The notes under the pieces: model-generated
What the model was told of the DNA's origin: nothing
Databases searched by the model: none
The model's input: the letters and a program-made list of their open reading frames with translations, nothing else
Origin: Candidatus Anammoximicrobium sp.
GTDB lineage: Bacteria; Planctomycetota; Planctomycetia; Pirellulales; Pirellulaceae
Direction: 5' to 3'
Assembly: GCA_012515235.1 (NCBI GenBank)
Contig: JAAYYU010000277.1
Coordinates: 1 to 44,463, forward strand
DNA length: 44,463 bases
Position numbers and translations under genes: made by a program
Part shown: positions 31,442 through 40,306 of the stretch, piece by piece
Layout: every line of letters starts with the position of its first letter
Position numbering within the stretch: the first letter of the stretch is position 1

Positions 31442-31581
31442 CCCCGTTGGACGAAATGCCTGACACGTTGGGGGCCGCTCGGGCGGAGTGAATTCCACGC
31501 TCCAAAGCTGTTCCCGGCCAGGTGCTTGGCCTCGAAACAACGCGGTCCCAAGCCGACGGCAACGTCCCTCGTGCGTCCCTC

Positions 31582-33438
31582 TCAGTCCTCCACGGCGACC
31601 CGTTGACGACGCCGCGGGCGGTCCTCCCACTCCTCCGCGTCGTCCCGCCGGCGCGGCGCATCGTAGGGCTCGTCGTCGTCATCCCCTTCATCGGCCATTT
31701 CCAGATAGCGACGGTAGACGTCGACGGCGATCCAGCCCATGTACAGGTTTCCGCCCATCGAGGCGAACAACGCCAACATGGCCAACGTCAGCGCCCACCA
31801 AGGCTTGTCGGACTCCGCCAGACTGCTCACTCGCCCGCCTTCCCGTAGGAATCCCAGCGACGGATCGTCGGCCGACGCCGCCAGCTCCTCCCAAAAATCG
31901 GTGGGCTTCTTCTTGGACACCTTGCCCAAAAACACGGTGTCGTTCAGCGCGCTGGCATTGCCGTCCGACGACGGTTCCAGGGGGGCTTGCGAGGATCCGA
32001 ACGAACGGTCCGGCCCAGCCGACGAGGCAAACGGGGATGCCATCTCGCCCTGGGGACGCGATCCACCCAGCGACGGCGGCCACGAACCGGACTGGGGACG
32101 CGACGACAAGGTCGGCGGCTGGGATGGCGTGTAGGCTTGACCCCAGTTCGAAGCTCCGGCGGGCACGTAACCTTGCGGCTGCGGCTGACCTCGATCCGCC
32201 GTGTAGCGATCGTCCGCAGGACCCCAAGGTGCGGACGGAACTGCCGATGGTTGAGCGTTCGGGTAGTTGCCTCCTGTGGCCGACCAGCCATCCCACGGGC
32301 GATTGCCGTTCGACTCGCTCATCCCCGGCTGGCCCACGGCAGAGGGATTCAGCGGAGCCATCCCCGGCGCGGCAGCGACTTGGCCTGCCGGCGCCGTGGC
32401 CTGGGGATCGGACCACGCCGGGTTCTGACCGACAGCCGCTTGCCACGGAGTGTCCTGCGGCTGCCAATTCGAGTTCTGAGGCGGCGGCTGCCAGGCGTTG
32501 GGGGCGTACTGAGGCCCCGTCGCGGCGGACGCCGGCGGCGAGGCAGCTTGCGAGTAGTTCGGATTCGCGGGAGTGCCAGAACGCAAATCCGCCGTCGCCG
32601 ACGACACCGCAGGCGACGACACGTTGGGCGGATTGCTGGGCGGCGGATTGTACCGTGGCGGATCCGCTGGTCCGGTAGCGGGAGCAGAGGGCCAACCGCT
32701 GGCCGCGTTTGCCCCGCCAGCCGCGCTGCTCATTGCCTGGACGTTGGCCGCAGTCCCCGGCTTCGCCGGATTGTTCGTCGCGCCTGCTGCCAGCTGGCCA
32801 TTGGGGGGAGCGGGGCCCGGTTGGATCGCAGACGACGGCGGTCGGGACTGCGGGTTCCCAGTGGCCGGAGCGCCATAGACGGCTCGACTTGCGTCCCCCG
32901 GCGGCGCAGAGGCAGTCCCCGATGTGGTCTGACCGGCGACAGCGACGCCGGCCGTCACCGGCGGTCCAAATTGCGGTACGTTCTGACGCGGCAGATTGGC
33001 GGCTCCCGACCTCACTCGCACGCGGGCCACGCTTCTCAACTCGGCGGGAATCTCGCCGACGACCGGCTCGTTCCGCAAAGCCGTCAAACGTTCCGGAGAC
33101 AATTGCACAATCAGCTCGACTTGCTGCTCGTTGACGGGTTGCCAGCCATACGTCACCCCCGGCGGCGGCTCGGCGGCGGCGGCGGAAAACGTGGGGGCGG
33201 TGCCCTGAACCGGCATCCCCAACCGCGGCACCACCTCGGTTCCCACTCGGATGCGAAATCGCCGCACGTCCCGCGCCAAGGGATCAATCTGGCTCACCAC
33301 CTCTTGACCTTCGCGCAATGCGATCAACGTAATCGGCTCGATCTGGATGATGTACTCCAGTCGTCCGTCGCTGGCTGGCTGCCAACCATAATCCACGCCC
33401 AAAATGGCCGTGGCAAGCAGCAACGCGAATCCGTTCAT
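31582..33438 (-). CDS. Envelope protein with two YGWQP repeats and a C-terminal membrane anchor
   Basis: The 618-residue protein has an N-terminal signal-like helix (MNGFALLLATAIL). Two copies of a roughly 75-residue unit begin YGWQP (residues 17 and about 97), each followed by LEYIIQIEP- or VELIVQLSP-type strands. Then comes a long Pro/Gln/Ala/Ser-rich linker (about 165-490) with no predicted structure, and a membrane helix near 540-566 (WWALTLAMLALFASMGGNLY). The cytoplasmic tail is acidic then basic. AGGAG lies 9 nt before the ATG. It looks like a planctomycete envelope protein whose repeats are probably periplasmic. No known function. Confidence 0.6.
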   Translation of the reverse strand: MNGFALLLATAILGVDYGWQPASDGRLEYIIQIEPITLIALREGQEVVSQIDPLARDVRRFRIRVGTEVVPRLGMPVQGTAPTFSAAAAEPPPGVTYGWQPVNEQQVELIVQLSPERLTALRNEPVVGEIPAELRSVARVRVRSGAANLPRQNVPQFGPPVTAGVAVAGQTTSGTASAPPGDASRAVYGAPATGNPQSRPPSSAIQPGPAPPNGQLAAGATNNPAKPGTAANVQAMSSAAGGANAASGWPSAPATGPADPPRYNPPPSNPPNVSSPAVSSATADLRSGTPANPNYSQAASPPASAATGPQYAPNAWQPPPQNSNWQPQDTPWQAAVGQNPAWSDPQATAPAGQVAAAPGMAPLNPSAVGQPGMSESNGNRPWDGWSATGGNYPNAQPSAVPSAPWGPADDRYTADRGQPQPQGYVPAGASNWGQAYTPSQPPTLSSRPQSGSWPPSLGGSRPQGEMASPFASSAGPDRSFGSSQAPLEPSSDGNASALNDTVFLGKVSKKKPTDFWEELAASADDPSLGFLREGGRVSSLAESDKPWWALTLAMLALFASMGGNLYMGWIAVDVYRRYLEMADEGDDDDEPYDAPRRRDDAEEWEDRPRRRQRVAVED

Positions 33439-33756
33439 CAGGGAAAACTCCTACGAAAACGAGACCGGCTTTGGTCCCAGTCATCGGCGCGGTATTCGTC
33501 TTCGTGCGTCGGGGCGGACACCGTTCAGAAGGCTCCGCGGAAACCTATCCTTAGCCGTTGTGGGGGCATCCTAGTGTTTTTGGCCAGCTGGCGTAAAGAG
33601 CGAAATCCTGAGTTCCGCCGTTGGGCTAGGGGACTTGGGCAAAGCGGGCAGAAGGCGACCTCCGCGTGGCGGGCATCATTTCAGAACCGGGACTTGCTGC
33701 CAGTGCTGGCAGGCACTGCCGTTCAGACCGCGACGCGCCGATTCCTGCCCGCCGAT
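33439..33756. other. Intergenic region
   Basis: Between two minus-strand genes. It contains a short inverted repeat TGCCAG-TG-CTGGCA (33701-33714), and no gene or clear promoter was found. Confidence 0.4.
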
Positions 33757-34782
33757 TCATGCCGCTCCGGCCACAGTGCCATCGCCGCCGCCGTCTCCGG
33801 AAATCCGCTTCAGCGGGTACAGCACAGCGGCTAGGACCGACTCGGCCAGCAGCCCCACCAACCGTGAAAGAACCGCACAAACCGTGGCCGCCCCAAGGCC
33901 AAATGGCCCCGACAGCAGCGTCATCACCACGTACTCGCGAACGCCTAGGCCGCCCGGCAGCATCGACAGAAATCCGAGGACGACCGATAACGCGGCGCAC
34001 GCCGTCAGCGACGGCCAATCCTGCAGCTCGACAGGCCTGATCGTCGTCGTCGGGATCGCGCGGAGCGTGAGCCAAAGACTCAGGCCCATCAAGCCCCAGC
34101 CCGCGACGTTGATCACCCAGCCGAACAACATCAGCCGAGAATCGAGTCCGGCCAGCGCCCGATCGATGTCGGGGTTGACCTTCTTGACTCCGACCATCCT
34201 GACCAGTCGCCGAAAAACCGGCGGAACCGTTGGCCCGCCGATGCCGATCATCAACCCGATGGAAAGCAGCACCAGCCACACCTGATTTCGGTACAACACG
34301 CCTAAGATCGCCGCCGCCGTGAACGCGCCCACCGCCATCATGGTCAGCGTCTCGACGAACACGGCCGTGACGGCCACGGACGTGTCCACACGCGGGCTGC
34401 GAATCATCCCGCTGCGAATCACGACGACCAACGCTTTGCCCGGCAGATACTTTCCCAGATGGCCGGTATAGTAGGCCCGCAGCGACGCCAGCCAAAGCGG
34501 CCGCTGTCCCATCGCCTCCAGCGTGCGATGCCAGAAGATCCAACACGGCGCCGTGGCGGCCAGATAGACCACGCCCGATGCCGCAAGCCAGCCCCAACGC
34601 ACCTGATGCAACGCGAACTGCTTGGCCTGCAACTCGCCAATCGCGTTCCGTACCGTGTGCCAGATGCCGACACCGACCAGCGCCAAAATCAGCAGACGCA
34701 CCGACTGCTTGGCGGCCTTGACGATTCGATCGCGTCGCAAAGGGACTTCAGAATTCAAGCGGCCGCCTCCTGCCTTGGCCAT
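33757..34782 (-). CDS. Lysylphosphatidylglycerol-synthase-TM-like (UPF0104) membrane protein
   Basis: The 341-residue protein has about eight transmembrane helices after a short basic N-terminus (MAKAGGGRLNSEVPLRRDRIV). Landmarks fit the LPG_synthase_TM/flippase-like family: YYTGHLGKYLPGKALVVVIRSGMI (conserved YLPGK), AVFVETLTMMAVGAF, and LPGGLGVREYVVMTLL near the C-terminus. This family moves or modifies membrane lipids, with the flippase-like domain also found alone, as here; substrate unknown. It starts 17 bp after the stop of the toroid-domain gene, so both are probably in one operon. Confidence 0.82.
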   Translation of the reverse strand: MAKAGGGRLNSEVPLRRDRIVKAAKQSVRLLILALVGVGIWHTVRNAIGELQAKQFALHQVRWGWLAASGVVYLAATAPCWIFWHRTLEAMGQRPLWLASLRAYYTGHLGKYLPGKALVVVIRSGMIRSPRVDTSVAVTAVFVETLTMMAVGAFTAAAILGVLYRNQVWLVLLSIGLMIGIGGPTVPPVFRRLVRMVGVKKVNPDIDRALAGLDSRLMLFGWVINVAGWGLMGLSLWLTLRAIPTTTIRPVELQDWPSLTACAALSVVLGFLSMLPGGLGVREYVVMTLLSGPFGLGAATVCAVLSRLVGLLAESVLAAVLYPLKRISGDGGGDGTVAGAA

Positions 34783-34799
34783 CGCTGCCCATCCCAATC

Positions 34800-36683
34800 C
34801 TACGGCGGCGAGCCCGTCTGCTCGGCGGCCGAGGTCAGCACCGACCCCGGCATGTTGAAGTGCTTGTAAATCGGCAAGTGGCGGTAATAGACTTCCAGCA
34901 GATAAATGCTCAGACACGTCGTGTACAAGCGGCCGCCGTGGTTTCCCCAGCGATCGTTGCTGGGGTCCCAACTGCCCTGTTCCCGGCCCGCCTGGACCTG
35001 GTGCTCCGGGACCGCCTGCCGCATGACCTTGTTCCACGCCTCCCAGTCCTTGCCGCCCATGTGGTGCAGAACCTGCGTGGCGTAGTACCAGTAGTACAAG
35101 TCCTGTTCCTCGTAACTGATCAGATTCTGCAGCAAGTAATCCACGCCTTTGCGCAACCGCGCGTCGTCGTGCTGCCAGCCCAAGTACTGGCGACACAACA
35201 AACCCTCGGCCGTCATCGACAGCCTGGGTTCGGGGTCGGCAGGCTGATAGCGATACTGGCTGCCGTCCTCCGTGGCGCTGTCCAAGTACTTCGTGATTCC
35301 GTCCAGCGTGGGACTCTGCACGGTCAACCCCGCCATCAACCCGCTCTGCAACGCCATCACAAACCAGCCGGTCACCGACGTGTCGCTGTCCTCACGCGGG
35401 ACGTAACGCCACCCGCCCATCAACGATTGGGCCTTGGACGCGTAATCCAGCGCCTTCTGGGCTGCTTGGCGATAGCGCGGATCCTTCGTCATGCCGTACA
35501 ACTCGCACATCGCGATCGTAGCCTGAGCTTGCGAGTACAGGTGGTGGTTGAAGCCGCCTTCGCGAAAGAAATTGCCGTCCGTATCCTGCATCCTGACCAG
35601 GGCGTCCGCTCCCTTCTGCACGTTCAACCGGTGCTTGCCCGACTTGTGCGTCTGCCCGTTGCCCTGCAGGGCCAATAGCGCCATCGCGGTCGCGGCCAGC
35701 GTGTTCTCGTAGCCGCCACCGTCCGCATACGGGCCCCGCAGACTCCACAGTCCCGATCGGCCGTCCTGTTGCCGGACCAGCCACTCCAGGCCCCGTTGCA
35801 CCGCCGCTTCGGTCGTCGCGTTGCCGCCGTAGGCGCCCAGCAACGCTTCTTTGGCGCCCTTTTCCCGCCCCGTGAGGGCCAGCCCGATCGACGGCGCAAC
35901 CGCGTCGCTCACCGACTTGATCGCATCCAGACTCAGCAAGTTCGGGTCCAGTTGCGGCGGCGCGGCAAAGGGATCGTCCACTTGCAGCATGTCAAAAGAC
36001 AACGCGGCCTCCTTGACGTTGGTGATCTCCATCAGGCCCGGATCTTGCAGGATGTACTCTTCCAGTTGCACCCCCTCGGTTTCCGCGTAAATGGCCTCGA
36101 TCTGAACCTTCTCTTCCCGCGTGGTGGACAGGTAGAACAGGCCCATCAGGATCAACGCAATCATGTGTACCACGGCGCTGACCAGCCACGGCGGAGCGGC
36201 GCGCACCGCTTTTTCGGTGACCTCCTCCTGCTCCTCTTCTTCGTCGCGGTCAGCGCGGATGGTCGGCACTAAGCCAAGCGGCCCGGCGGTAACCGCGACC
36301 GGCTGCGCAGCGACAGGAATCCGACTCGCCAGACTCGCCGCCTCCGGAACCGAGGTTCGCACTTTCGACGCACGCCGCTTCCCTGTCCCCTCGGCCGCCG
36401 CCGAACCCGCGTTCACGGGTGCGGCGCGACCCCTAGACGATGACGACGAAGCCTGGGCAGGCATCGGCTGAGCCGTCGGCACAGGCCGCGCCGCCAACGG
36501 CACGGCAACGCCCTGCGTTGGGACAACCTGCGGCACGGCTCCGCCAACCGCAACGGCTTGCGCCCACACCGTCGCCGCGACCGGCGTTGCCACGGGTTCC
36601 GCGACAGGCGTGTTGGACACACCTCGCGTAGGCACGCCCGGCTGACCCTCAGGCGGCGGCAGTTCCTGTTCACGATCGGCCAT
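34800..36683 (-). CDS. Membrane-anchored prenyltransferase/squalene-cyclase-like toroid protein
   Basis: The 627-residue protein has an N-terminal 160 residues that are Pro/Ala-rich and probably cytoplasmic, then one membrane helix (about 161-185: PPWLVSAVVHMIALILMGLFYLS). A large extracytoplasmic domain follows, whose C-terminal 350 residues show prenyltransferase/squalene-oxidase repeats: AVQRGLEWLVRQQDGRSGLWSL, ATAMALLALQGNGQTHKSGKHR, QKALDYASKAQSLMGGWRYVP, GVDYLLQNLI. The DCTAE/DxDD active motif of terpene cyclases was not seen, so a structural or binding role is more likely. The ATG at 36683 has GAGGAG 10 nt upstream. It is followed 17 bp later by the LPG-synthase-TM-like gene. Confidence 0.85.
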   Translation of the reverse strand: MADREQELPPPEGQPGVPTRGVSNTPVAEPVATPVAATVWAQAVAVGGAVPQVVPTQGVAVPLAARPVPTAQPMPAQASSSSSRGRAAPVNAGSAAAEGTGKRRASKVRTSVPEAASLASRIPVAAQPVAVTAGPLGLVPTIRADRDEEEEQEEVTEKAVRAAPPWLVSAVVHMIALILMGLFYLSTTREEKVQIEAIYAETEGVQLEEYILQDPGLMEITNVKEAALSFDMLQVDDPFAAPPQLDPNLLSLDAIKSVSDAVAPSIGLALTGREKGAKEALLGAYGGNATTEAAVQRGLEWLVRQQDGRSGLWSLRGPYADGGGYENTLAATAMALLALQGNGQTHKSGKHRLNVQKGADALVRMQDTDGNFFREGGFNHHLYSQAQATIAMCELYGMTKDPRYRQAAQKALDYASKAQSLMGGWRYVPREDSDTSVTGWFVMALQSGLMAGLTVQSPTLDGITKYLDSATEDGSQYRYQPADPEPRLSMTAEGLLCRQYLGWQHDDARLRKGVDYLLQNLISYEEQDLYYWYYATQVLHHMGGKDWEAWNKVMRQAVPEHQVQAGREQGSWDPSNDRWGNHGGRLYTTCLSIYLLEVYYRHLPIYKHFNMPGSVLTSAAEQTGSPP

Positions 36684-37056
36684 CGCCAAGCGACTCCTCA
36701 AATCCCAGCACGCTCGCGGCAAGAAGCCCGGCGAGAACTCCAGACAGCCTGCGAAACAAGGGGGAGGATTAGCTCGAAACCGGGTCGGAGGAGCCCAAGG
36801 GAAAACGACCCCCGCGAGGTGCCCGTCCGCCCTTTTTCAGGCGGCTGCCGAACCGCCGCGTGAGCAACCCAAACACACCACGCTGCCCCGCCCCAGTCCG
36901 AATTCTGCACCTCCTTCGGCCTCGTTCCTTCCCCCTCGCGCAACGTCCAACACCGCAAATCCGGACCGGCAACCGCCCCCTGCGGTGAGTCTAGCAGTCT
37001 GTACCCCATGCGCCAAGCAAAGAAGTCATTGCCGCTACGAAACTTAGGTCCCCCCC
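36684..37056. other. Intergenic region upstream of the tRNA
   Basis: A CCGCC/GGCGG stem around CTTTTTCA (about 36828-36844) is the only local structure noted. No gene is supported here. Confidence 0.4.
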
Positions 37057-37084
37057 TCGACATTCTCCGCTTCGCCGTTAAAAT
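37057..37084 (+). promoter_or_regulatory. Promoter of tRNA-fMet
   Basis: TCGACA (37057-37062), a 16-nt spacer and TAAAAT (37079-37084) match sigma-70 boxes well, ending 14 nt before the mature tRNA start. Confidence 0.6.
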
Positions 37085-37098
37085 AACGACAACACTGA

Positions 37099-37172
<74 letters not shown>

Positions 37173-37211
37173 CTTTCCGTAAGTCTGGCTGAAATAGGTA
37201 GTTACGATTAC

Positions 37212-37280
37212 CTGCGGACGGTCCGCAGTGCAGCCTGAAACCAAGACGAAGTGCGTAGTACTACGCAGTTCAGTTTCAGG
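37212..37280 (+). promoter_or_regulatory. Palindrome cluster upstream of the integrase gene
   Basis: Three inverted repeats occur together: CTGCGGAC-G-GTCCGCAG (37212-37228), the perfect TGCGTAGTACTACGCA (37252-37267), and outer arms CCTGAAAC (37234-37241) and GTTTCAGG (37273-37280). The last arm overlaps the start of the AGGAGG Shine-Dalgarno (37278-37283). They could be integrase arm-binding sites, or a hairpin that controls integrase translation. Confidence 0.6.
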
Positions 37281-37292
37281 AGGCACGTTCTG

Positions 37293-38525
37293 ATGGGTAC
37301 CGTTCGGATTCCAAAGTATTGTTTTCATGCCCCCACTGGCCAGGCATACGTCCGGATTCGCGGCCGGACAGTCTATCTGGGCAAACACGGCACCGCAGCT
37401 AGTCGCGAAGCCTACGGCAAGGCTATCGCTGAGTTCTCTGCGTCGTCCGCCAGGGTGAAGATTGCAAGCCCGGCTTCTGCCAATGACCTAACCGTGGTCG
37501 AGTTGTGCTCAGCCTACCAGGACTTCGCCGATGGCTACTACACGAAAAACGGGCAGCCATCGCACTGGCTGGTCCACATCCGGTTGATGATCACGCGACT
37601 CTGCGGCTTGTACGGCCGCGAGGCTGCGGCCAACTTCGGTCCGGTGAAGTTCAAGGCGGTCCGCCAGACGCTCATCGACGCTGGCCACTCTCGCCCGTAC
37701 ATCAACAAGCTCATGGCCATCATCCCCAGGATTTTCAAATGGGGGGCGGCCGAAGAACTGGTTCCCGCGTCCGTTTACCACGCCCTCCGTACGGTCGAGG
37801 GTCTGAAGAAGGGACGAACGAAGGCACGAGAGCCCGAGCCGGTCCTGCCGGTCGAGGACGTTCTGGTCGATGCCACGTTGCCGCACCTGCCACAGATCGT
37901 GGCCGACATGGTTCGCTTTCAGCGTCTGACCGGCTGCCGGCCTGGCGAGGTCTGCTTGCTTCGGCCGATGGATGTGGATCGGTCCGGCGAAATCTGGCGC
38001 TACCGTCCGGCCAGCCACAAAACCGAGCACCACGGCCGCGACCGCGTGATCTTCCTCGGTCCCAAGGCACAGGCCGTCCTTCTTCCGTATTTACTCCGAG
38101 ACTCCACCGCCCACTGTTTCAGCCCGGCAGAGTCGATGCAGGAAATGCGGAACGCCCGGCAGGTCGCTCGCAAGACACCGCTCCGCTACGGAAATCGGCC
38201 TGGCACCAATCGAAAACGCCATCCTGCACGGACGCCGAAGACCCGCTACACGAAGGATTCCTACAACCGGGCGATCCGTCGCGGAATCGAGAAGGCGAAC
38301 AAAGCCACCCAGAAAGCGGCGGACGCGACCGGCACGCAGAATCCCGTCCTGCTCCGCCACTGGCACGCGAATCAGCTACGCCACACAAGTGCCACGGAGA
38401 TTCGTCGGTGCTTTGGCCTGGAAGCCTCGCAGGCGGTGCTGGGGCATGCTAAGGCCGATGTCACTCAGATTTACGCCGAGCGAGACCAGGCACTGGCGGC
38501 GGAAATCATGCGGAAGATTGGGTGA
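37293..38525 (+). CDS. Tyrosine-type site-specific integrase
   Basis: The 410-residue protein has an N-terminal DNA-binding arm domain (RIRGRTVYLGKHG), a core-binding domain (about 65-165), and a catalytic domain with Arg216 in TGCRPGE, Lys243 in SHKTEHHGR, Arg363 in NQLRHTSAT, His385 in LGHAK and the nucleophile Tyr394 in TQIYAER. The usual HxxR histidine position is Asn360. The ATG at 37293 has AGGAGG 9 nt upstream. It lies directly after tRNA-fMet and reads away from it, the standard layout of an integrative element that uses the tRNA as target. A nearby palindrome cluster may regulate it. Confidence 0.9.
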   Translation: MGTVRIPKYCFHAPTGQAYVRIRGRTVYLGKHGTAASREAYGKAIAEFSASSARVKIASPASANDLTVVELCSAYQDFADGYYTKNGQPSHWLVHIRLMITRLCGLYGREAAANFGPVKFKAVRQTLIDAGHSRPYINKLMAIIPRIFKWGAAEELVPASVYHALRTVEGLKKGRTKAREPEPVLPVEDVLVDATLPHLPQIVADMVRFQRLTGCRPGEVCLLRPMDVDRSGEIWRYRPASHKTEHHGRDRVIFLGPKAQAVLLPYLLRDSTAHCFSPAESMQEMRNARQVARKTPLRYGNRPGTNRKRHPARTPKTRYTKDSYNRAIRRGIEKANKATQKAADATGTQNPVLLRHWHANQLRHTSATEIRRCFGLEASQAVLGHAKADVTQIYAERDQALAAEIMRKIG

Positions 38526-38582
38526 GAAATGGCTTTTGATTTGGTATAGTTAAACGCTTGGGCCAGTCGGCTGAGCACCGAC

Positions 38583-38708
38583 GTGTCACGCAGCGAGCGA
38601 GTCCGCCAGTTCTCGGTCTGGATGCTGATCCCGATGGCGATCGTAGGCGCGATCGGCGGTTGGTTGTTCCGTTGGAGCGTGCGAGTGCTTTGGCGTTGGT
38701 TCCCTTGA
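38583..38708 (+). CDS. Very small membrane protein (41 aa)
   Basis: A GTG-started frame encodes 41 residues beginning MSRSERVRQFSVWMLIP. It has a hydrophilic N-terminal patch, a hydrophobic segment (SVWMLIPMAIVGAIGGWLF) and a Trp/Arg-rich end (RVLWRWFP). This composition is far from the shadow frames around it, so a real single-pass peptide is likely. The Shine-Dalgarno is weak. It precedes another small membrane protein at the left edge of the element. Confidence 0.5.
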   Translation: MSRSERVRQFSVWMLIPMAIVGAIGGWLFRWSVRVLWRWFP

Positions 38709-38763
38709 AGGCAGGGTTGGAATTGGGCTTTACTCGGCAGACCGGCACTCTGGAGAAGTGATC

Positions 38764-39042
38764 ATGGAACTTGTATTCGTTTCGCTACTTGGTCTTTGTG
38801 TTTGCTCTCTTGCGGGCAGCGGTTGGAATGCGGTGCGTTACGCGCGGCGGCACGAATTGGACAGGGCTTCCAACTCGCTGCGCAACGGTGCTTGGGCGAC
38901 GGGAATACTGGTGGCGTTATTCACGGTGCTGATTCTGTGGACATTCCTTGGGCTGCTGGTCGTCATCCCCATGATCTTGTTGGGTTATCTGGGCAATCGC
39001 ATCTACCGTTGGGTTGTCGGCACGATTTGGCGACGATTCTAG
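38764..39042 (+). CDS. Small two-helix membrane protein (92 aa)
   Basis: The 92-residue protein has two hydrophobic helices (about residues 2-22 and 48-78: LVALFTVLILWTFLGLLVVIPMILLGYLGN) separated by a charged loop (RYARRHELDRASNSLRNG), and ends with a basic tail. The ATG at 38764 is chosen because GGAG lies 8 nt upstream; a GTG at 38758 is in frame but poorly placed. It lies between the integrase and the minus-strand recombination-type operon, and no family was recognised. Confidence 0.65.
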   Translation: MELVFVSLLGLCVCSLAGSGWNAVRYARRHELDRASNSLRNGAWATGILVALFTVLILWTFLGLLVVIPMILLGYLGNRIYRWVVGTIWRRF

Positions 39043-39245
39043 CGCAGCGTGGGCCGAACAGGCAGCTCGGCAATCGGTTCACCTGGACACCTGCGATCCC
39101 CTGATGGCTAAGAAAATGGAACATCGTCGAAAACAAACGGCAGTGGCTCGCCCCGGTCCCGCCCCACCCAACACACTGAGCGTGCGTGGGCAGAGACGGG
39201 CCGGAACTAGTCGCCGATCTTCGGCGTTCGGATCGACGCGAACAT

Positions 39246-39416
39246 TCAGCCGTTGATCGCGCGGACGGCCATCAAGCCGACAGCGATGGCCAAGAGGATC
39301 GGCAGCCAGTGCAGCAAGCTGCCGGCAACAAACTGGATCACTACAGACACCGCCAAGACAGCGATGATGATGCCGACGATGCCTGACAGTCCGGAAATGG
39401 GATCGAGAGAACTCAC
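39246..39416 (-). CDS. Small membrane protein (56 aa)
   Basis: The 56-residue GTG-started protein has AAGGAG 9 nt upstream. It has a short polar start (MSSLDPISGLSGIVG) and two hydrophobic stretches (IIIAVLAVSVVIQFVAGSLL and LPILLAIAVGLMAVRA). The longer in-frame start at 39512 would add unrelated residues and has no site. It is the last gene of the minus-strand group, 53 bp after the nuclease gene. Confidence 0.65.
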   Translation of the reverse strand: MSSLDPISGLSGIVGIIIAVLAVSVVIQFVAGSLLHWLPILLAIAVGLMAVRAING

Positions 39417-39469
39417 TCGCGGTTTCTCCTTGGGGGTTTGAGCAGGGAATGCGAAACATCGAGGTGAGT

Positions 39470-40306
39470 TCAGCCGCTCCACTCTCGGCATGCGCTGTCC
39501 CGGTGGTCGCACATGAGGCAGGCGAAACCGGGGCGAAACACGAAGCTGCCGCGATCCAGATCATCCAGGTACGCACGAATGACGGCGAACAAGCGGCGGA
39601 AATGCTGCTCACGCCGGGCCTGGTACGCGTGGAACTCGATCTTCGGCGTTTTGGTTTTCACCAGCGATCGGATCTCCAGGCCGCCTTCCTCGTCACCGGT
39701 CGCTTGCCTGAACAGGTAGGCGTAGCTGCTGAGCTGGATTTCATGCGTGATCTCAAAGGGCGGCGACGATTTTGCGGCCGTCTTGAAGTCGATGATCAGC
39801 GGTCCAGCACGGTCGTCTACGACCAAATCTACGATCCCGGTCAACGGGATGCCGAGATTCTCGCCCGTGTCGGGGTCGATCAACGGCGCTTCCATGGTCG
39901 TCTCGACAGCCAAAGGGATCTCCAGCGTGTCGGCCACGTGATGCATGTAGGCCGCGACGAGGGCCAGAGCCTGCTGTTTAAGCGCGTCCTCTTCGGCTGC
40001 GGAATCAAAGCGCATCGACTCCTTGGCGACGAGTTCGTCCCACCCGTCGAGCATCCTCCCGGCGATCTCTGCGGCGGGCAAGTCGGCACAAAGCTGGCGA
40101 TGACGGTACACGATCTCCAATCCGTCATGCACCGCTTTGCCCAAAAACAGGCTGGGCGTCGTGGGCGTCCGGAGGCCGTCGATGTATTGCAGCCGGAACG
40201 CCAGCGGGCAGCGGAGCCACAGGTTCAAACGGCTGGGGCTGATGTAGTCCCAAACCCCGCCGCGTCGTTCGGCGGCGGGTGGGCTCTCCAACAACAAGGT
40301 GCTCAT
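39470..40306 (-). CDS. PD-(D/E)XK nuclease with four-cysteine (Fe-S type) arrangement, Cas4/AddB-like
   Basis: The 278-residue protein has the RecB/Cas4-type nuclease core: His60 (GKAVHDGLE), Asp160 (GIVDLV), Asp173-x-Lys175 (IIDFKTA) and the QxxxY motif Gln191/Tyr195 (EIQLSSYAYLF). Cys33 and the C-terminal cluster Cys263-x2-Cys266-x6-Cys273 are placed as in 4Fe-4S nucleases of the AddB/Cas4 group. It probably degrades or processes DNA ends. It overlaps its upstream neighbour by 4 bp (ATGA-type junction) and sits in one operon with a clamp-like protein and an ATEKQ-like protein, which suggests a shared DNA end-processing or recombination system. Confidence 0.88.
   Translation of the reverse strand: MSTLLLESPPAAERRGGVWDYISPSRLNLWLRCPLAFRLQYIDGLRTPTTPSLFLGKAVHDGLEIVYRHRQLCADLPAAEIAGRMLDGWDELVAKESMRFDSAAEEDALKQQALALVAAYMHHVADTLEIPLAVETTMEAPLIDPDTGENLGIPLTGIVDLVVDDRAGPLIIDFKTAAKSSPPFEITHEIQLSSYAYLFRQATGDEEGGLEIRSLVKTKTPKIEFHAYQARREQHFRRLFAVIRAYLDDLDRGSFVFRPGFACLMCDHRDSACREWSG

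Noticed and set aside
31987..33834. Plus-strand frame opposite the YGWQP-repeat protein
   Set aside because: Arg-rich shadow composition; the minus frame has AGGAG, a signal-like helix and an anchor.
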